A stretch of 64,000 bases of DNA from Chimonanthus salicifolius (taxonomy: Eukaryota > Streptophyta > Magnoliopsida > Laurales > Calycanthaceae): contig CM023540.1 in assembly GCA_013350335.1 (NCBI GenBank), positions 22,237,175-22,301,174 of the forward strand, given 5' to 3'. Below are positions 48,001 through 60,200 of this stretch, one piece after another (the stretch's first letter is position 1; each line of letters begins with the position of its first letter). Under the pieces are notes generated by a model. That model was not told the origin of the DNA. It ran no database searches and was given only the letters and a program-made list of their open reading frames with translations. The translations under genes were made by a program, and so were the position numbers.

Positions 48001-48592
48001 AAATAAATTGGTGTTGAGTATCTTTTTTTCTTGATCATCAATTGGTGTTAGAGTATCTTAGGAATAGAATTGGAACAAAATAAATTAACGTGGGCTTGGG
48101 CTTATGTGGAGAGAGAATGTATCTTCAACTTCATTAACCAGTAACCACTTTATTTGTTGTAGAATCCTCTATTTGACAGATGGGATGATCCACATATTTG
48201 GCTTTGGGATTTTACTACCCATGAATGTCTTGAATGCTTGTTTCCATACAGTAAAATGGAGTTATCTGCATGCTACATGTTAAGAATGGCCGTCACTGTA
48301 CTGAATTAACACACAGAAGCAACTAGAAGTATAACTTCGGTTTTTTTTTTTTTTTTCCTTCTTTTTAATGATAACAAGCCTTCAATTTTCATTTTTTACT
48401 TTCTTTTGCTCCCATATTTTAACCTTGCATCCATATTGAATCATCAAGTTGAGAAAAATCGTTTAAATATGTATTTTTCTTATGCTAAAAATAGTATGTT
48501 CCTCTTTTTCTTTTCCTGTTCACCAAAAGTTAGCCCATCCTAATTTTTGCAGGAATGCGTCACGAAGTGGGCTGATGCGCAACCTCCAATGA
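42050..48592 (+). CDS. MAP70: Microtubule-associated protein 70 (MAP70), 11 coding exons, frameshift in exon 6
   Basis: Coding exons: 42050-42299, 42426-42511, 44314-44379, 44467-44637, 44740-44910, 45005-45161, 45304-45450, 45580-45651, 45745-46272, 46354-46541 and 48553-48592. All introns are GT-AG. Apart from one extra base they give about 624 residues, the usual MAP70 length. MAP70 is a plant-specific coiled-coil protein that binds cortical microtubules and helps pattern secondary walls. Family blocks seen include DEFINLLHGSDPVKVELNRL, AAQFAAEATLRRVHAAQKDD, LAPLEAELKLARQE and VVANEWKDANDKVMPVKQWL. A Ser-rich linker (exon 9: SRRQSLGGAE, SFDGGTRSLDR) follows, and the end is SGLMRNLQ. Exon 6 has 157 bases where a multiple of three is expected: an extra T near 45116 shifts the frame after GGAA. 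Unless this is a sequencing error, the product would be cut to roughly 290-300 residues. Confidence 0.88.
42512..44313 (+). other. MAP70 intron 2 (1.8 kb)
   Basis: This intron lies between exons 2 and 3 (GTTGGG...TTTTAG) and is T-rich. I see no transposon with defined ends and no nested gene. Confidence 0.7.
46542..48552 (+). other. MAP70 intron 10 (2.0 kb) before the short last exon
   Basis: It runs GTGTGTAGG...TTTTTGCAG. It contains a three-copy 48-base tandem repeat (47874-48016) and (GA)n near 47780. The last exon is only 40 coding bases and completes the conserved C-terminus. Confidence 0.7.
47874..48016. repeat. Three 48-bp tandem repeats in MAP70 intron 10
   Basis: Units 47874-47921, 47922-47969 and 47970-48016 each begin GGTCTGAGAAT and end AAATTGGTGTTA or a variant. 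The second and third are almost identical. Because 48 is a multiple of three, they create a spurious open frame, but they lie in an intron. Confidence 0.9.
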
Positions 48593-49060
48593 TGGGAAGC
48601 TTGCATGAAAAAAATTCAAGGATATACACACAAAGCTTCAAATCCATTGGGATCTTGTCGTTTTTTCTTCATTGATTTATAAGAAGATAATTGGTAGACT
48701 GATGACTCTGCGATCACCGAGTTTTGGGAAAACAAGATCAAGGAGAAGTTGGTCTGTCTTCTGACTTAGATGGCTATATTGAAGTAGCAAAAGGTGTTGG
48801 AGTTGTCTAACCTCTTGGTCAGTTTTTTGGCTAACCTTATGGGCAGTTTTTGTTTGTCAAACAGTACTTTGTTGTATAGGTTATTCGTCTCTCTCCCCTT
48901 CTCCAAATGTGTGCTGGTGGTTTCTTTGAGGTTGTTAATATTTTTGTAATCAGATCAGTGCTCCACTGTGCTTTGCTCTTGTATTTCTTTCAAACTTTTT
49001 GGTCTTAGGCTGCTCTTAATGCTCCTCTGAAGTTCAGATTTATTTGTTAAGATGGATGGG
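48593..49060 (+). other. MAP70 3' UTR region
   Basis: Sequence after the TGA at 48590-48592 is T-rich with no further open frame. Possible plant poly-A signals are diffuse, so the end is not fixed. Confidence 0.4.
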
Positions 49061-50420
49061 TTAAGTGACATGGAGTGCTTTCAGCTGGAGGCAAACCCAT
49101 GTAGGCCCATGTGGGCCCCAATGCATGGAGATGAGTTCATTTGAGAGGTCCTTTTAGGATGAAGGGGCCCACAAAAAACCAGGTTAATTGGATTTGATAA
49201 ACTATGAGTTTCAAATGTTTAAAAATCAATTGTCAAAATTAGGTCAATTTTGGAAGGATTTTAATCCAACAGTGATATTAATTTGAAACGGGTTCAAATT
49301 GGATAAGGATTAAATTTATAGAATAGAAGGAGAAGATAGGATGGTAAAAACAATGATCAAGACTAAGGAAGAAGGGACAATATATAAAGGGGCATAATTC
49401 AGTAAACTTAAGATAATAGAAAAATATGCACTTTATTATTATTATAATTGTTTTCTTTTTTACCAAGGTTACGGGTCTTTTTTATATTACATGGGTACTA
49501 TTTATTTTTACCCATGATTGGCTATATTCGTCTCTCCAAATCCAATCCTAAAATTTCATTTTCTAATTTTAAATCTTTTGTCATAAATTTATTTATTTTT
49601 TAAATACTAACATGATAAAAAAACCTCATACTTGAAATTCACTAAATCGAATCTTAAAATTCTTTTCTTTTAACTATTTTTGACAAAATTTTAGTTTTTT
49701 AATATAGAAGAAAATACAAACGTTTAATGAATGAATAATCAAGATTTATCTGATGATTATGTTAAATTGTCCCTCATATAATAGAGATAAAAATAAAAGA
49801 ATAAACTTTTCCAAGGATACACTTAAAGCGTATTTTTTTGGTAAAATACTTGTTTTTAAGTTCTGCTCATGTAATTTACTTTGTATGTAAAAAAAAGAGA
49901 AGGCTAATTTGGATCACTTGTTATAATACAAGCTACACTTTGTTAACACAACTGCAATCGAGAGCTAAACACAACATGACAAAAGGGAGCGGGGATCACA
50001 AAACCGGTGAATTACTGAATTTGAATTCTTTTCTACTATCTTTGTGACTTTTTTTTTAAACAGTAACATGAAAATTCATTATATAAAGAGAAAATAGAAG
50101 GAAGAGTTAGAAATTACAAATAGGTCTACAAGAATTAGATCAACCAAAATAGAAAAGAAAAGCTAAAAAAATAATAGAAATCAAATGAGGAAAACGCCTT
50201 CACAATGTTTGTCAACTCCTAATTTCGTAAAATAGTCCGTCTTCGCGTTAGTCAATCGGTCAACATTAGTGAAAAGGTTCTGTGACTTTTCTAGGTAAAT
50301 GAGGGAAAAGGCTCTGATAATTCTGTTTGTGTTCAATACAATGGAAGTGCATGTAAAGGAGAAAATAACACAAGATAGGTCCGAGTCAAAGGCATGAAAA
50401 GAATAATAATATTAAAAAAA
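49061..50420. other. Intergenic DNA between MAP70 and DRP1
   Basis: AT-rich, with no gene recognised. The part near 49070-49190 has words common in plant repeats ('gggcccacaaaaaaccag'-like) but no definable ends. Confidence 0.45.
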
Positions 50421-50421
50421 A

Positions 50422-50619
50422 GGTAGTCATTTAGATACTCTAATTTTCTTTTAAGAGACACTCGATTTCAAAATTTTATATGAAATTTACCATTTTGCCT
50501 CTCAATTTTTTAAAAAGATGATTCCTCCACACAAAACTGAGTGGCAAATGGTAATTTCATATAAAATTTTGAAATGGGGTGCCTCTTAAAAGAACAGTAG
50601 AGTGTCTAAATGGCTATCC
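50422..50619. mobile_element. 198-bp hairpin MITE
   Basis: The long terminal inverted repeats start GGTAGTCATTTAGATACTCTA at the left and, in reverse, GGATAGCCATTTAGACACTCTA at the right. They continue through TTTCAAAATTTTATATGAAATT for about 85 bases per arm around a short centre. There is no coding. A target duplication could not be defined. Confidence 0.65.
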
Positions 50620-50790
50620 TAAAACACCTTTCCAACTTGCATCAATTAAAAAAAAAATTAGTTGGTTAGAATAGCCTCAAATTAAAGTTCAAAAAAACAG
50701 GACCCGCATGAAATTTGGGTTAATTATGTGTCTTGCATTCTTCAGTGCACATTTCAATTCAAGACTCTAAGTTAAACTCTAGGATAGTGA

Positions 50791-50792
50791 TA

Positions 50793-50856
<64 letters not shown>

Positions 50857-50860
50857 TATA
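50791..50860. repeat. (AT)n tract with palindromic borders
   Basis: About 30 AT repeats are bordered by TAATTAAT on the left and ATTAATTA on the right, making the whole tract self-complementary. The length may be under- or over-called in the assembly. Confidence 0.9.
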
Positions 50861-50999
50861 AACCTCGAAATGATAATGAAAGCAATTTCAGATCAACAAA
50901 TCAACAGTGACATATTGGATTTAATAATACCAAGGCTAACCGAGATTGAAACAAAAATCAGGTATGGGGTTTTACTAATGACTAAAAGAAAGAAAGATT

Positions 51000-51200
51000 T
51001 TTTATTTATTTTTAGGTCCGGAGGTGTCCGGGCATCACATCTGACTAGTCTCTAAGAGTGTGTAGAAATCCTCAAGTAATTTGATGGAATCTTACTCTAT
51101 ATATGTTCTCATGGGAAGTGACCTTTGAGGCTCTCCCATAGTTTGAACTTTGAATCCAAAATCTCCTTTTAGAGATCTTGCTCTCAAACTACTCGATAAC
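51000..51200 (-). mobile_element. SINE-II, minus strand
   Basis: In reverse: a tRNA-like head ('gagtagtttgagagcaag') and a B-box-like 'ggattcaaagttcaaac', then the family body ('gactagtcagatgtgatgcc', 'ggacacctccggacct') and tail. It is a full-length relative of the split copies at 16309 and 29027. It lies about 0.6 kb upstream of DRP1. Confidence 0.55.
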
Positions 51201-51599
51201 CTCCCTTGTGGTTAAAAGAAACATAGAATTGACGAGTTGCCATGGAAAATATATCAAAATAAATAATTTCTTAAGTGTGAAAACTGCTAGTGACGTAATA
51301 ATGCTATGGGACTTTAAATTTCAGTGATCTTCCCTTTGACAATTTAAAAATTCAATCAAGGAGTTCAACACTTAGCTCTTGTCTAATATTTTGAAGTTCT
51401 AAACACTTAACACTTCAAAGTTCAAACAATAATTGGTATTAAATAAAGTATTATAATTAATTAAAAATCTATTTTCTATATATTATTAAATTCATCTATT
51501 TTATTAAAAGGAAAAAACGCAAAATGCAATGTGACGTGACGTCAATGATGCATTCGCGCGAATGCCTCCCCATTTCCTAATTTTTAAACGCAAAACGCC

Positions 51600-51633
51600 C
51601 CATCGCATCATAACTGTTTTTTCTTCTTCTTCT

Positions 51634-51669
<36 letters not shown>

Positions 51670-51826
51670 AAATCAGAATCTGCGCCATTTCTGCGTAAGT
51701 TCTCTTCTTCATCCAAACGCAGTGCAGATCTGAGATTTACGGTTTCTCTCCAAAATTCAATCCAAAAGGATCTCATTTCAGATCTTCATAGATTTGAGCA
51801 GGAATCTGTTAAGGTTGGGGTAGAAA
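51600..51826 (+). promoter_or_regulatory. Likely 5' UTR of DRP1 with (CT)n
   Basis: A CTTCTTCTTCTCCTCTCTCT...CTCTCTCTGG tract (about 51619-51668) and pyrimidine-rich sequence lead to the ATG at 51827, context 'agaaaATGGCG'. Such CT tracts are typical of plant leaders. The promoter itself is not resolved. Confidence 0.45.
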
Positions 51827-54236
51827 ATGGCGACGATGGAGAGCTTAATAGGGCTGGTCAACAGAATACAGAGAGCCTGCACCGTTCTTGGAGATCATGG
51901 TGGCGAAGGCATGTCTCTTTGGGAAGCTCTCCCCTCCGTTGCTGTCGTGGGAGGCCAGGTCATCTCCTTTGCTCCCCTTTCAATTTTTAATTTTTAATTC
52001 TCCTCTTCCCTCCCTTTCTTGATCGCGATTTTTGGGCATTTATTAGAGTTCGGGGAAATCGTCGGTTTTGGAGAGCATTGTTGGGAGAGATTTCTTGCCC
52101 CGTGGATCTGGTACTCTCTCTCTCTCTCTCTTGATGCCTTTCTGATTTTTTTTGTGATTTGATGATGAATGTGTGAAAAACAAAAGTATTTTCTTGGAAA
52201 CGAATCATCTCTTAAAGAGAACAGATCAAATCTATTTTCGTTTTTTCTTAGAAATGGTTATTTTCCTATGAAGTATGGTTTACATGTATTAAAAGTAAAA
52301 TATTTCCCTGGAGAATGGTTGTTCGTTTTTCAAGGAAAATTGGTGAACTTATTTCCAGTTTTAGTTGGCGAATGATTATTGTACAAGAAAGTAATTTCCT
52401 TTCCATGAACTCAAATGGTGCACTGTGCTTCTTTAATGGGCACGTGTTCTTTTCAAAAGGAAGATAGGAGCACTTGGGGGGTGGACAAATTGTAGTCTGT
52501 AAGACCCATCCACTATGATAGATCCATTTACCGGAGGCCCATTATCACTTTCTGGTACTGGCCCACCATGGTCTAACAACCATATGACTACAACATAGTC
52601 CAGATCATGTGAGGAGCATCGCTTGCTGCTTCACAGAAATGGAGGACGCTTGGATGTTCCATTGCACCAGAAAACAGCTCCAGCGAACACTGATGTGAGG
52701 TGATGATTCTAAGCCACCAATAAAACATTGGTCAGTGGCCCACAGAATTTCTTATAGATCACTGGCCAATGATGTTTGATTGAGCTGATTAGATCAAAAT
52801 GGCCAGTGATGTTTGGTGGAAATTGGAACATGCACATTCCTATCGACATTATTGGGCTACATCAACATGTCATTTGTCATTGTAGAACTTTATTCATGTG
52901 AGCCAAGCTCTTATTACAAGAAAGGGCAAAATTTTGATGATAAAAGATCCATTTATTAAACTGTTACTTTTTCTTTGAATTGGGTTGTAAATATTCACTG
53001 AATCACTTGGTGATTCTAACAAGGAGGTGTTTCTATACTAAGGTGAAAATATTCAGGCGAAGATGGTTTTACCTGCTATTGAATTGTGATTTTAAAATTG
53101 CCTGAATGGTTGGAACCATAGTAGAATGCGTGCCTTGATTGCACTTAAGCTCCAAACCCATTTTGTGCCTCGCCTAGCGCTTTTTGTGCCTAGGCTTTCA
53201 CTTAGTTGTTTTAGAATTTTTCTATTATATTCCTATTTTTAAAAGTTTTTTTTTTGTGCAATAGCTGTTAGGACTACTTTTTTTTTTTTTTGAAAGATAG
53301 CTGTTGGGACTACTTAATAAAGAATTCTAATTATTTGACAATACACTTGTGCATGTAAATGATACATCCTTACATAATGTGCTTGGGAACTTGGTTGCCA
53401 ATACACTTTTGATTTTTTGAATGACAATTATTGTATTTTGTTAATATTGATGCAATAAGGATCCATGAATCTACACATATTTAGAAATATCTAATTAAGT
53501 GCACCTAACAAACTTGTGCCTAGACATGTGCTTTGCACTTCAAGCTCTAGGATCAGCTCCTTGGTTGCACGTTGCACTTTGACTACTAAGGTTGGAATAA
53601 CCGAAACCTCTCAAGTGGATATCACATTTTTCTCTCCAGGATCCCTCAACGCCTTGGTTGCGCCTTGCACTTTGACTACTATGATTGGAACAACCAAATC
53701 CTCTCAAGTGGATATCACATTTTTCTAGGCAATTCAATTACCCAATGGGTGATTTTTGTCATTCTTATGTGAGAAGGCATTTTCGCCAATTCCAATACAC
53801 TTTTTTTTTGTGTGGCAATTTTTCACCTGGGTGGTCTTTGTCATCTATAATTTTTATACAGTGCATGTTTCACACTGCAATCCATTGGATCCAATGGCTG
53901 CCATCCATTGCCTAAAATCGTCTGTCTGAAAATTAAAAGGCAAGATGTGAACCTTTGACAGGAAAAATTGTGATGATTGTTGAAGCCATGAATTTTTCAA
54001 CATGATCATCCATGATGTGGCCTAGTGGATGCCAACGGTGCCAATGTATGACATAAAGGCCCCAAAGACCCAAAATTGTGGTCCTAGAGGCTGCTGGGCC
54101 GTTCATTTGGGGTTTAGTAGGGTGCCAAGGGTGGCAACATATGAGGTAGAGTCCCCACAGTCCACAATTTGTGGTCCCACCGACTGGTAGAATGGTCCTC
54201 ATCTAGTATTGTACAACTCAATTTCAGTTATCCTGA

Positions 54237-54267
<31 letters not shown>

Positions 54268-57200
54268 TGTCAGGCATTGTGACGAGGAGGCCTTTGGTTC
54301 TGCAACTTCATAAGACAGAGGAGGGGCAGCCAGAGTATGGGGAATTTCTTCATGCATCAAGGAAGAGGTTTGCTGATTTTGGTATGTAGAGTTCTGTTGG
54401 GAATATCTTATCTATCTTCATTCTTTTATGTTCTTAGATGTTCATTCAAATCAGATGATGACTTTGGATTTGTTGTGTATAACGTCTTTTGCTTCTGGTG
54501 CTGTATAAATTGTTGATGCCTTGGTCATATTTTGTGTTAATGAATCTGCATTTCAGTTGTTTGGATTGTGTTAGTTTAATATTAAGTTGTTTATAGAGTT
54601 TTTCTCTTTATGTTTATTGTTTTGTAGTTCTTTCATTAATTACTAATTTTCCATATTTGGGTGATTCATTATTCTAGAATTTTTTATTTGTTCTCATCCC
54701 TGGACTAGTGAAACTTTGTTTGCACTATGCTACAAACATTATTGACTGTTGGTGTTTAGAGGGTTGGGGCACCATAAAAATAATGTAAATCCGTGGTAGA
54801 CTTGGCTCAACTGAGTTTCTATACTTGTGTTGGCAATGCATGCAACTAAAGGGGGCTATGCAGCTAACGTCATATCTCTCTAGACAATAATAAGCTAAGG
54901 CTTAGAACACCTACTACTACAATAAATGTTATCATTAGAAGCATATCAATCTTCTATGGAATAAATTGCAGTTGCCATGACACTGCTTCCAGTAGGAAAG
55001 GTAACCCTTTATCATGATTTCCCATACTGAATGACCCCAACAAGCCAATAGCTAAACCTGTCACCTTCAGAAGCCATTCCCATCTAATGATCATATAAAA
55101 ACTTGAACAGTTGCCGTTGGATCAACCCTTCCTACTGTGAAACTTTGCTTCCCGTCACACTACTTGACTGCTGCACAGTGGGAAGTTGGCACTCATTGGA
55201 ATTCATGAGACTGTGAATTGATCCGTTTTGACATGCTCCTACATTTTTATCATGTTCATCTCAGAATGGGATCTTCTACAATATCTGCAATTTCTCTTGT
55301 CCCAGCTTTATCATTTTACTCTTCATAAATTCCATGGAGTTCCAACCTGTATTGACTTACTTTGAACTGATCACATAATATTGGATCAAAATCTTCTGAT
55401 TTTTATCCATGTAACAAAAAAAGAACTCTAAAACCAAGTTTTCATGAATTCCCCCTAAATTCTGCAAGGGTTATGATGGACATTCCTTAGTTATTAATCA
55501 TTTTTGTTGGATTCAACAATGCCTCCAGAATCAAATTCTAGTTGTCATTGACAAGTTCTTGCCTGTGACCTAGCACCTCTGCTTTTTTTAGCCTCTCTGA
55601 AGATCTAGTGTAACTATTAACAATTCAAGTAGTTCCCATACAATATTGAAATTCACTCTGATAGCAGTTGATGCAAAAGGAGAAGAAACGAGTTTATCTA
55701 TCAAGTGATCATATAGATTAGGAAATAGAGAAAATTCATTTAAGGTACAAAATTCCCACAACAAATGGGCAATACAAAAAAACTGTAGTGAGCTATCTTA
55801 TAAAAATAAAGCACGGAACCGTGGAGAAAATAAAATATACACTAGAACTCTGTTAGAAGACTTACAAAGAAATAGCTTTAGAAAATAAGAAACCATAATG
55901 TGCTTGAATATGTACTACAGTTGGTAAGTGCTCATTGTTGCAACCATAAAAGTTATTGGTTCAAGTTATATGAACTCCCTGCAGAAAACTTGCTAATCCA
56001 ATATGACCTCCATCCCAAGATAGAGAGGACACATGGCTTTGATGTTGATGACGACGATGATGTACTTCTGATATTGGATAAATCTTTAGTAGTAGAGTGT
56101 ATCACTGTACTATACATGTGTGAGTGAACCTGACTACATTTTATGTGCCTCTCTGAATGAAGAATTAAATGATGTGGAGCTGAGTTCCTTATCTACAGAG
56201 TCATTTAATTTATTTATTTTTTCCTTCGGAGTCTGTATGAGTGCATTCTCGGTATCAGCATAGAATTCTGCTATAGGATAGTAATGGCTTATGAACTTTC
56301 ATAACTGTGATGAACATTGGGCTGCAACTTGAGGGGGCTGGGCTGGGCTCTTGGCCTGCTCGAGCTCAAGAAAGACATGAACGTGTTAAATCCATCCAAC
56401 TTGACTGGACTGGCACAGCACAAGCCGAAGCCCGCCTGAAATGTTATTGGTGCGTGAGCTCATTCTTGGTAAAGCTTGGGCCTGGATTGAATTATGATTA
56501 ACTCCAATTTTGTTGGAGTTTTTTGCTTGAATGAAGGGCTCGGAGTATAGTTTATATGACTATATCAATGGTTGGGATCTTTGTAGATATATAATATATT
56601 AAGTCAGTCTATTGTAAATGTTACTTGATATGAAATATATGTTAATACACACATCAGGCTTTAGCTTTGTGCTAGACTAGAGTAACAAAGCTCTAGGTCT
56701 GAGCCTGGCCCAAATTATTATTTTGCTTCATGTTTTGGATTGGTGCCTATTTCCTGGGCTTTCTTTGCATGCTCAGGAATTGCACCCCTAGATTAAAGGT
56801 GTTTACTTCTTTTTTCCACTTCTGTTTTCAAGTATCATAATATTTTGTAACTTCTTTTGACTCTGTGCTGGTTGATATTCATTTATTGTCTTGGTGCCTT
56901 CATTCTTCATGCTTTACATACTTAAAAAAGCATTTTGGGAATATGCCCATGAAAAAAATTCCTCTTTTAAGCATTCCTTTTACTTGTGTAGCTGCTGTGC
57001 GGAAGGAGATTGCAGATGAAACTGACCGTATAACTGGGAAGACCAAACATATCTCCAATATTCCAATTCACCTAAGCATTTACTCTCCAAATGGTTTGTA
57101 TCTGACATGTCTCTAGATCTTATCTATCTGGTGAATATTTTTTTGTGAACGGATGCTAATGATTAGTTGCTATGTCAAATTGTAATGATGAATGTCACAA

Positions 57201-60200
57201 TTGTTATTCTTGTTCTGTTTTTTATGGTGGTTTTGCTTTTTAGATCTTTCATTTTCAGAAAATATCATATGCTTATGCATGTTTAAATCATTCTGCAGCC
57301 TCTTTTTTCCTCTTTTGTTTTTGTGGTGATTTTGCTGTTTTATCTTTAATTTCAACAAATTCTTGTCTTCACGTGCATGCTTCAGAATACTGAACTCTCT
57401 CTCTCCCCCATCACACACACAAACATGGTAAAGTGAAATGAAAAAAATCATTTACCTGTTTGGAAAGTAAAAGCCCCCCATTGAGAATCATGGACCATGA
57501 TATAATGGGTTGGATGATTAGACAGGGTGAGATTTGGCCTATGAAATCATCATAAATTTTTACATGATCCCACCCTATCCCATGATTTGAAATGCTTCCT
57601 AGTGGGCCTCACAGAGCATGACACCGTTTCCTAGAAGTGTGCATGGGTGCTCTATCGTTGTATATAACTTTTTAAATATGTAGTATGTAGTATACTAGTA
57701 TATACATTATACAGTACATCTGAAATGCTATTTTATTACTTGAACTTGTTGAATTTTGCATATTATTTGAATATATTTAAATATATTAAATTGTAAATGA
57801 AATTAAGATGTAATTTTTTTTAGCTGGCTGGCAAATAAGATGTAAATACAAACCAATAAAAAGATGATGTGAAAATCTTAATCTTAATAACCAAGTGATA
57901 AACTTTTCAATATTTTTGTTAAGTTTCAAAAATGCAAGTGTGAAAAAAATACATCCTCTTGGAAAATGTTGGTAAAAAATACTCAGAATCTATGAAGAAT
58001 CTAAAAGAATCTGATGCAGAGACATGTCTGACATGGGCATGTACCACGTTTCGAAGAATCCCTGCAACATAGATTTTTGTGCTATATCAATTCAAATGTA
58101 GCTTTTCTAACTTTCCCTCGTTCTCTTTGTGGGGATACTATTCTAAGAACTTTGTTGGATCAATTCTGTAGATCTCTTATCAGAATTTATTCTCAGGCAC
58201 TTACTGGGTTATTTCTTTAGATTTTTATCATTTATGTTTGCTCAACAACAATACCACACTGTAAGAGTAAAAGCAGAATAAGTTGGTAAAATCCCTGAAG
58301 ATACAACAGAAAATTTTAAGGAAGACTCTCATTTTGGTAGTCTTTTCAACTACATATTTATTGGTGGGACAATCCACTGCATTTTTCACTTCAGTTGATA
58401 TGAATATGAATGCTGTAGTTCTCTTTTAGAATTGGGTAGGCATTGTCCATCCATGCATCATTACTACCCATTTGCGTTGAAGTGATCTAGTTTTCTGAGG
58501 AGATCCTGGCATGCTCTTTTCAGAAAAAGAAAGCTTTTTGGTGGATATGTAAAACAGACTCAATGAAAATATGATGCAATCAATGGTCTGAATAAAGGAT
58601 CTTTGCTCACCTTCTTTCATACGAGGAAGATTTTTGGTTGCTTCAAATTAAACTTTATGAAATCAGTCTGTGAAGGAACCATACAACTACTACTGTCCTG
58701 ATCATAGTCAACGAATAATATGGAAGCTTCACAGTGAGCATAAAGCCCAGCAGTAGCAGATATTTCAACAGATAATAAATATTATACCAACATGAATGAG
58801 ATGCAGTTTCATGAGCCATTCACTCGACAACAACAGTACATGTGAGGCTGTTGAAGTTTGATTGTCCGAAAACTATAAAAAAAAAGAGAGAAATGTTTTG
58901 ACCTCTTCTGAATCCATAAAACAGGTAATTGCCTGCACTAAGATTACTGCCTACGTATGTAAATTTATATAAATTTTTTGTTTATTGAGAACATTTGAGT
59001 AGGAATCAGGTTTTGACCAAAATCGATTTAGGAAATGGATTTTCAAATAGATGTTCCCTTCGGCACTTGAACATGGGACAATACAATGTGTGCAGTGCTC
59101 ACTTTTGATGATGAAAATGGTCCACTTGAAAGGTCTATCCTTGAATATGGGGTCCACCAAAAATTACTTTGATCTAAATAATTGAGATGTGCTTTTGAAG
59201 GCCACAAAAGTTTGGGTTGTTATAAAAGTAATCTACAACGATCATAAATTTGGGGGCTTAAAAAACGTAACTTCATTGATCCAATTAAAATGATTTTTGG
59301 TGGGCTCCATTCAAGCATAGACATTTCCAACGGACCCATTACATGGGGCCAAAATGGGTGCAAATGGAGTGGGGAAAGCCCGTTCATTCTTTTAGAAGAC
59401 CAGTGGAAAGGGAAGTCAATGTTAATGTGATGTAGGACATGCCGGCTTCGTCGGGACTGACTTAATTTCAATAATTTCCATACTGCTTCTGCTACATCAC
59501 AATGTCTACTTCAATGAGTGAGATACCAGTTTTTCTATACTTGTTTCTCCAGTGGCCAGTGCCAATGTAGAAGTCATGGACCATTATCAAATAATGCGTG
59601 AGAGAAGGTTCAAGGCAGAAACCAGTCAACCACCAGCTGTAATTTAATTTGTAAGTGAAAAACGGAGTCAAAGGAGGTCCAAGGTTAGGTGGCATCATTG
59701 TTGTTGTGTGACATCAGTGCAACTAGCACTGCATGTATCAGGAAAAAATGGATTTTGCAGTAACATGCAGTGAAGTTTGCAGCATATTTATGAGATTTTT
59801 AAGGGCCATGTCCTGAATTTGACACCATGCCTGTGATTTTAGGTTTCTTCCCTTAAATAGTGAGCAGTAGAAGGTTTTTAAGAGTAGAAGATAAAAATAC
59901 TTGTTGGAATGGACTTAAATGAGTTTTGTGGTTTACAATCAATAGAGATGAATTTTCAGACTTCTGTAGGGATCCAGGTATAAGAGAGATATACTCGGAT
60001 CAAAACTGAAAAAGTGAAAGAAAAAAAGAGACAAGGAAAACAAGAAAAGAAAGAAAAACACAACAAAACAAACATCCTCTCCTAAGAGGACCCCAGATCC
60101 TCTAATTCCAAAACTAGTTAGAAGAAAATATTTCCAAAGCTGGACTTTGCTTATCAACACCAACTTTTGCGAAGAAGTCTGCTACACTGTTTGTTGAACC

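Larger units (their letters stand above)
52111..54273 (+). other. DRP1 intron 2 (2.2 kb) with old repeats
   Basis: It contains two small tandem duplications (53550-53728 and about 54020-54190) and several blocks of repeat-like sequence (for example 52480-52860) with no definable ends. It ends in a (CT)n tract and acceptor TTGTCAG. Confidence 0.6.

Noticed and set aside
47874..48016. Regular 48-bp repeats considered as a CRISPR-like array
   Set aside because: The units are contiguous with no spacers, they lie in an intron, and the genome is a plant's.
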